Shown here piece by piece: positions 6,026 to 9,132 of a stretch of DNA of 9,132 nt (position 1 is the stretch's first letter; each line of letters starts with the position of its first letter). Made by a program: the position numbers and the translations under genes. The DNA comes from Legionellales bacterium (lineage in GTDB: Bacteria > Pseudomonadota > Gammaproteobacteria > Berkiellales > Berkiellaceae), in assembly GCA_023266435.1 (NCBI GenBank), contig JAHFQF010000088.1:1-9132 (forward strand), given 5' to 3'. The notes below the pieces were generated by a model that was not told the origin of the DNA, ran no database searches, and saw nothing but the letters and a program-made list of their open reading frames with translations.

Positions 6026-6130
6026 ACAAGTATGATAAATACCAAAGTTTGCGTTGGTTTTTTCGGTTATGTCTGCTCCTTCGCATAAGGTTCTCCATTG
6101 AATAGAGTGGCTATTTGGAATGGTTGGTTA

Positions 6131-6204
6131 GACTTAAGTCGAGATTTTTGCACGTGCAATTCACGTGTTTGAGGTGTGATTCACTATGATTATCTGTGAT
6201 AGTG
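6131..6204. repeat. Palindrome and repeat cluster, likely protein-binding arm sites
   Basis: GACTTAAGTC (6131-6140) is a perfect 10-bp palindrome. TTGCACGTGCAA (6148-6159) is a perfect 12-bp palindrome. CACGTG occurs at 6151-6156 and 6162-6167, 11 bp apart (one turn). CACTAT (6182-6187) and ATAGTG (6199-6204) form an inverted repeat with an 11-nt gap. Four symmetric elements within 75 bp beside the att core suggest integrase arm-type, excisionase or regulator sites. Confidence 0.5.
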
Positions 6205-6263
6205 CAGGGGATTTTATAATAAAAAACTATTATAAATCAATAAATTATATCCTGTTTCTCGAT

Positions 6264-6308
6264 CTCATAATCCTTTGGTCCCTGGTTCGAGTCCAGGTGG
6301 GCCCACCA
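6264..6308 (+). other. att: tRNA 3' fragment (CAU anticodon): attachment-site core
   Basis: The segment reads as a tRNA from the anticodon loop on: CTCATAA (6264-6270, anticodon CAT 6266-6268), T arm CCTGG TTCGAGT CCAGG (6281-6297), acceptor strand TGGGCCC (6298-6304), discriminator A, and encoded CCA (6306-6308). The 5' half (acceptor GGGCCCA, D arm, 5' anticodon stem) is absent upstream, so it is not a working gene. Such pieces are what phages carry as the crossover core to restore a host tRNA on integration. CAU means elongator Met or Ile2; the fragment alone does not decide. It ends 24 bp before the integrase stop. Confidence 0.8.
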
Positions 6309-6331
6309 ATAATTCCTTTTAAATCAAGCAG

Positions 6332-7534
6332 TTATGAATTAATCAGTTTACTATCTGGATTTTGTATGTGAAGATTTTGTGAATCTCGCGCCTCGATGTC
6401 GTTTGACGCGCATGGTCCTACCCCACCTACTTTTGATTGTTTTTTTCGAATGACTGTCAGATTACTCATCCTAGAGCAAAGCTTGTTAGCTGATTCAATC
6501 AAATTTCTTAATTCTGCTGCTGAGTAATGAGTTGTAATTCGACTTGATTTGTGGCCAAGTAAATCTTGTCTATCTTCAAAACTCACGCCTGCTGATCTTA
6601 ATCGTCTGCCGAATGTGTGTTTTAGATCATGCACTCGCACTTTAGATAGGCCAGCCTTAATTCTTGCCGTTTTCCACCCTGAGTTCAGCATTTTTAGAAT
6701 CGGTTTGCCTCTATGAGTAAAAATATACTCACTTCCATTACCACGACATTCATTCACGACTTCTTGCGCTATTTTGTTCAATACAACAAGTCGATCCTGC
6801 CGATTTTTGACAAGGCCTTTTCTTCCTAATTTAGCATCTTCAATCCATGCAGGAATAATAAAGATAGATGCCTTCAGCTCAGGAACCTCATATTCCCACT
6901 CCCAGCGTAAATGACAGATTTCTTGATCTCTACATCCAGTATTGACCGCAAATAATGCCATTTTCCTCAAATGTTCTGGTAATAAAGCAAAGAGTTTATC
7001 TTGCTCCTCCCATGAAATTGGAAGAGGCTTACTAGCATCATTTTTTGGCAGCAGTCTTATTTTATTTGGGCGTTCAAGCCAGGGTCTACCTTGTTCATCG
7101 TACCATTCGGTTGCCAAATTCAACGCATGTCTTACAAGTTGAAGTCCATGGTTAATTGTCGCATTCTTCCTTCCTTTCGCTTTTAGATCGTCAATATAAG
7201 GGGCCAATGTACCCATATGAATTTCTTCAAGCGTCAGATGTGCGATATAAGGCCATAAACCTTTAGCTCTCATAACATCGTCGTTAACAGTTTCTTTACC
7301 TAGTCTTTTTTTATAAAGAACGTATTCTTCCATAGTCTCATGAAAATAACGCTTGCTGCGCTCACCAAAAACGCCTTCTGAACGAATTTGATCTACACGA
7401 AAAGCGAGATGCTCCTCCGCTTTGGCTAGATCGCTAGTTTTTGCACTTTCGCAAATTGTGCGTCCAAAAATTGTTTTTCTAATGTACCAAACGCTATTTC
7501 TCTTGTAGAGACCTGGGGTTTTCTTTTTTCCCAT
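6332..7534 (-). CDS. int: Phage tyrosine recombinase integrase
   Basis: The protein has 400 residues. The N-terminal part has an arm-binding-like segment and a SAM-like core-binding domain (about 65-150). The catalytic domain (about 170-345) contains Arg202 (NTGCRDQEI), Lys243 (VKNRQDR), His302 in 'VHDLKHTF', His328 (LLGHKSS) and the nucleophile Tyr337 (THYS). The usual H-x-x-R of box II reads H-x-x-K (Lys305); I believe this occurs in a known integrase subgroup. The last ~45 residues are polar and lack known motifs. ATG 7534 has a perfect AGGAGG upstream on the minus strand. It reads toward the att core and starts inside the end of the AlpA-like gene. Function: integration and excision at the CAU tRNA. 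Confidence 0.92.
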   Translation of the reverse strand: MGKKKTPGLYKRNSVWYIRKTIFGRTICESAKTSDLAKAEEHLAFRVDQIRSEGVFGERSKRYFHETMEEYVLYKKRLGKETVNDDVMRAKGLWPYIAHLTLEEIHMGTLAPYIDDLKAKGRKNATINHGLQLVRHALNLATEWYDEQGRPWLERPNKIRLLPKNDASKPLPISWEEQDKLFALLPEHLRKMALFAVNTGCRDQEICHLRWEWEYEVPELKASIFIIPAWIEDAKLGRKGLVKNRQDRLVVLNKIAQEVVNECRGNGSEYIFTHRGKPILKMLNSGWKTARIKAGLSKVRVHDLKHTFGRRLRSAGVSFEDRQDLLGHKSSRITTHYSAAELRNLIESANKLCSRMSNLTVIRKKQSKVGGVGPCASNDIEARDSQNLHIQNPDSKLINS

Positions 7535-7746
7535 CTATAATTACCTCCTAAGCTAACTTGCTTGGGGCACTCCCTACTGGCCTTATACTGCTCAAACCAG
7601 TGATCCAAGTCAAGCCGATCAAAGCCTACACCTCGTCTTCCAATCGGAACTTCAGAGATTTGTGGGCGAACTTCCTTATTAAATCTATTTTTATCCATCC
7701 CTAAGTACTTAGGTGCGTCCCTTAATCTGATGACCCTGTTTAACAT
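7426..7746 (-). CDS. AlpA-family HTH regulator / excisionase-like protein
   Basis: The protein has 106 residues. The first ~70 (VIRLRDAPKYLGMDKNRF, then PIGRRGVGFDRLDLDHWF and QYKASR) match the AlpA-type winged HTH found beside integrases in many proteobacterial prophages. It is expected to act as an excisionase and/or regulator of integrase. ATG 7746 is preceded by AAGGA about 9 nt upstream on the minus strand. Residues ~70-106 lie beyond the usual domain: they run through the integrase ribosome site and 109 bp into the integrase gene in another frame, so this tail may be only incidental read-through or may couple integrase translation to AlpA. Confidence 0.8.
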   Translation of the reverse strand: MLNRVIRLRDAPKYLGMDKNRFNKEVRPQISEVPIGRRGVGFDRLDLDHWFEQYKASRECPKQVSLGGNYRWEKRKPQVSTREIAFGTLEKQFLDAQFAKVQKLAI

Positions 7747-7779
7747 ATTCTAAATGTCCTTATTTAGCATAAAAATGCA

Positions 7780-7857
7780 TATTTAAAATCTAAATAGACT
7801 CATTAACAATATTTATATTATATTTTAATTGTGTTAATGTAAATTAAAATTTATATT
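7780..7857. promoter_or_regulatory. Divergent promoter/operator between the integrase operon and the early operon
   Basis: CATTAACA (7801-7808) and TGTTAATG (7832-7839) form a perfect 8-bp inverted repeat with centres 31 bp apart. Rightward: TTGTGT (7829-7834), 17 nt, TATATT (7852-7857), leading to rusA. Leftward: TTGTTA (minus, 7804-7809), 18 nt, TAAATA (minus, 7780-7785), leading to the AlpA gene. Each -35 box overlaps one arm, so one dimeric or looping regulator could control both directions. CTAAAT also recurs at 7750-7755 and 7790-7795, and inverted at 7762-7767. The rest of 7747-7879 is AT-rich and holds no gene. Confidence 0.5.
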
Positions 7858-7879
7858 TGTGTCGTATAAGGAAGCACGG

Positions 7880-8233
7880 ATGATTACTCTCACTCTCCCT
7901 TACCCACCCTCGATCAACACATACTGGCAGTATCACAACAAAGGCGTACACCTCAATCCCAAAGGTAGAGCTTACCGTACACACGTGACGGCACGTTGTT
8001 ATGAACAGCTGGGTTTACAGTCACCACTGCACGGTCGACTCAAGGTCACGATCGATGCTTATCCACCTGATGCACGCTTGAGAGATTTAGATAACATCCA
8101 AAAGCCGCTCTTAGATGCGCTGGAGTTTGCCCAAGTATTTCTCAATGATGCTCAAATCGATCACCTTATCACCCAACGCAAACCCATCGCAGCACCTAAA
8201 GGTCAACTCATCGTTACTCTGGAGGAAGTATGA
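7880..8233 (+). CDS. rusA: RusA-family Holliday junction resolvase
   Basis: The protein has 117 residues, near the 120 of E. coli RusA. It opens ITLTLPYPPSINTYW, the RusA hallmark. Catalytic acidic residues are Asp69 and Asp71 in 'RDLDNIQKPLLDAL' and Asp90 in 'LNDAQIDHL', matching E. coli Asp70, Asp72 and Asp91. It resolves four-way junctions in replicating or recombining phage DNA as a dimer. ATG 7880 is chosen over the GTG at 7859 because the family begins there and AAGGAAG lies 5-7 nt upstream. It overlaps the next gene by ATGA. First gene of the rightward early operon. Confidence 0.93.
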   Translation: MITLTLPYPPSINTYWQYHNKGVHLNPKGRAYRTHVTARCYEQLGLQSPLHGRLKVTIDAYPPDARLRDLDNIQKPLLDALEFAQVFLNDAQIDHLITQRKPIAAPKGQLIVTLEEV

Positions 8234-8643
8234 ACTTGCAAGACAATCCGTACCTACGCGCATTATTTAATGATTGGAAGGATGCCAAATTTCAAGAAGG
8301 CCAAGCGATGCAAAAACGCCGCCAGATTGAAAAAGCGATTAAAGCATTTTTGCAGAGTTTAAAAGCCTGGCCAGAAGACAAAACCCAAACGTTATTTAAA
8401 GTCAAAATCGATGCCACGCATCAGCGGTATTGGAATCAACAAGTGCTATCTGTTTTAGCTAACAGTATCCCTGAGGCTTTATTTCCCTTTAGTGTGCGCT
8501 GGGGTGAATCTCGCACGGCCTCTCGCTATCTAGAGCACAATGAAAAAGAAATCTGGCATCAACTCAAACCGGCACTGACTATCAAACCTAAAACCACACC
8601 CACCTTTACTCTGCTCAAGGAGCTCAATGATGAAGCTTTCTGA
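8230..8643 (+). CDS. Small phage protein of the early replication/recombination operon (DUF7173-like?)
   Basis: The protein has 137 residues, with GGAGGAAG just upstream and ATG overlapping the rusA stop (ATGA). The N-terminal half is charged and helical (about 15-45). The second half alternates aromatic and hydrophobic residues, with a repeated W/Y pattern and a closing 'LTIKPKTTPTFTLL'. This resembles small proteins (DUF7173 type) next to phage AAA_24 ATPases in early operons; I am unsure of the name. No catalytic motif is visible. A role in DNA metabolism is inferred only from position between a resolvase and an ATPase. Confidence 0.75.
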   Translation: MNLQDNPYLRALFNDWKDAKFQEGQAMQKRRQIEKAIKAFLQSLKAWPEDKTQTLFKVKIDATHQRYWNQQVLSVLANSIPEALFPFSVRWGESRTASRYLEHNEKEIWHQLKPALTIKPKTTPTFTLLKELNDEAF

Positions 8644-9132
8644 TATTGTGAGTGGCAAACAACAGCGACCCATACGCCTGATGATTTATGGTCAGCGCGG
8701 TGTGGGTAAAACCACCTTTGCTTCCCAGGCACCCAATGCTATTTTCATTGCCACCGAAGATGGCACAGCACATCTCAATGTGGCTCGCTTTCCTATTCCT
8801 AAAGTATGGGAAGAGCTGGTGCAATGTTTAAGTGTTTTAGCCAAAGAAAAACATGATTACCAAACTGTGGTGATTGATTCGCTGGATTGGGTAGAGCAAT
8901 TAGCGCAACAGCAAATCGCCAAAGAAAGCAATAGCAAACGTGTCGCTGATATTCCCTTTGGCCAAGGCTATAAGCAAGCGGCTGAATTAATGTTTTTATT
9001 TCTTAAATATCTTAACGTGCTGTACAACCAAGGTTTACATATCATTTTGATTGCCCACAGTGATATCAAATCTTTTAACAATCCTGCAGGGCACAGTTAC
9101 GACATGTATCAAACCAAAATCAATGCGCAAGC
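8630..9132 (+). CDS. Phage AAA_24-type ATPase (P-loop), 3' end outside the window
   Basis: This frame is open to the right edge (about 167 residues visible). Walker A is GQRGVGKTT (residues 21-29), followed by an 'IFIATEDG' strand. Walker B is 'TVVIDSLDW' (79-87, Asp83), and a later strand 'HIILIAHSDIKSF' ends in a Ser/His sensor-like position. This is the RecA-like core of phage nucleotide-binding proteins of the AAA_24 group, often found beside nuclease and single-strand-annealing genes. ATG 8630 has AGGAG 7 nt upstream; the ATG at 8627 is closer than ideal. It overlaps the preceding gene by 14 bp, so the two are co-translated. Expected role: ATP-driven DNA recombination or replication; the exact partner is not shown. 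Confidence 0.88.
   Translation, partial: MKLSDIVSGKQQRPIRLMIYGQRGVGKTTFASQAPNAIFIATEDGTAHLNVARFPIPKVWEELVQCLSVLAKEKHDYQTVVIDSLDWVEQLAQQQIAKESNSKRVADIPFGQGYKQAAELMFLFLKYLNVLYNQGLHIILIAHSDIKSFNNPAGHSYDMYQTKINAQ

Larger units (their letters stand above)
5983..6331. other. Attachment region (attP-like), no gene
   Basis: About 350 bases between the repressor and the integrase stop carry no convincing gene; plus-strand frames hold only peptides of under 20 residues or the tRNA read-through frame. The region holds the repressor promoter, a cluster of palindromes and repeats (6131-6204), an AT-rich run (6215-6250) and the tRNA-derived core. This is the layout expected of a phage attachment site with integrase arm sites and a bend-prone segment. 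Confidence 0.6.

Noticed and set aside
6032..6100. Short plus-strand peptides (under 20 codons) that might be a Cro-like gene
   Set aside because: Too short for an HTH, and no ribosome site; a divergent Cro gene was expected beside the repressor but is not seen here.
6195..6308. A complete tRNA gene
   Set aside because: Only the anticodon loop to CCA is present; the bases upstream do not form the acceptor, D arm or 5' anticodon stem.
6186..6371. Plus-strand frame of 61 codons
   Set aside because: It is the well-known false protein read through a tRNA 3' end (LVRVQVGPP); it has no ribosome site and overlaps the att core.
6942..7142. Plus-strand frame of 66 codons
   Set aside because: Antisense shadow of the integrase.
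8624..8824. Minus-strand frame of 66 codons
   Set aside because: Antisense to the ATPase Walker A region.
1..9132. CRISPR array or insertion sequence
   Set aside because: No regularly spaced direct repeats, transposase motifs or terminal inverted repeats were seen.

Overview
The window reads as part of a temperate tailed phage or prophage from a gammaproteobacterium. The moderate-to-low GC and the style of the two LuxR-type regulators (a PAS-LuxR protein and a LuxR solo) suggest a Legionella- or Coxiella-like host. That host assignment is inference; the phage assignment is firm. Tail genes, an S24-type repressor, a tRNA-derived attachment site, a tyrosine integrase, an AlpA-type regulator, a RusA resolvase and a phage-type AAA ATPase lie in phage-like order.

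Layout, left to right. 2-1898: the C-terminal part of a large tail/baseplate hub protein resembling the gene transfer agent gp15 family, split by a +1 shift at a run of seven T. 1895-2203: a DUF2793 protein, overlapping by ATGA. 2263-4984: an accessory (moron-like) block of four plus-strand genes in two translationally coupled pairs. The first pair is a cupin plus a PAS-LuxR regulator. The second, behind a terminator, is a LuxR solo with a divergent autoinducer domain plus a TalC/fructose-6-phosphate-aldolase-like enzyme. 5086-5334: a small beta-rich protein. 5335-5964, minus: the HTH-S24 repressor, ending exactly against the small gene. 5983-6331: a gene-free attachment region with palindromes, direct repeats and the 3' part of a CAU-anticodon tRNA. 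6332-7534, minus: integrase. 7426-7746, minus: AlpA-like regulator. 7747-7879: a divergent promoter/operator region. 7880-9132: the start of the early operon (RusA, a small DUF7173-like protein, an AAA_24-type ATPase cut by the window edge).

How it may work. The repressor and integrase flank the attachment core, and phage genes lie on both sides of it. The tRNA piece lacks its 5' half. The window therefore looks like attP in a circular or unit-length phage genome, or the junction between two tandem elements, rather than a simple prophage-chromosome border.

The most interesting part is the block from 2263 to 5964. It places two LuxR-HTH signal-receptor-like proteins of different sensory classes beside an 82-residue protein and a repressor. 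The repressor has lost the usual S24 lysine and the usual Ala-Gly cleavage pair. By analogy with phage VP882 (VqmA/Qtip) and phages carrying LuxR receptors, this could be a signal-responsive lysis-lysogeny switch that does not depend on RecA. That is a hypothesis.
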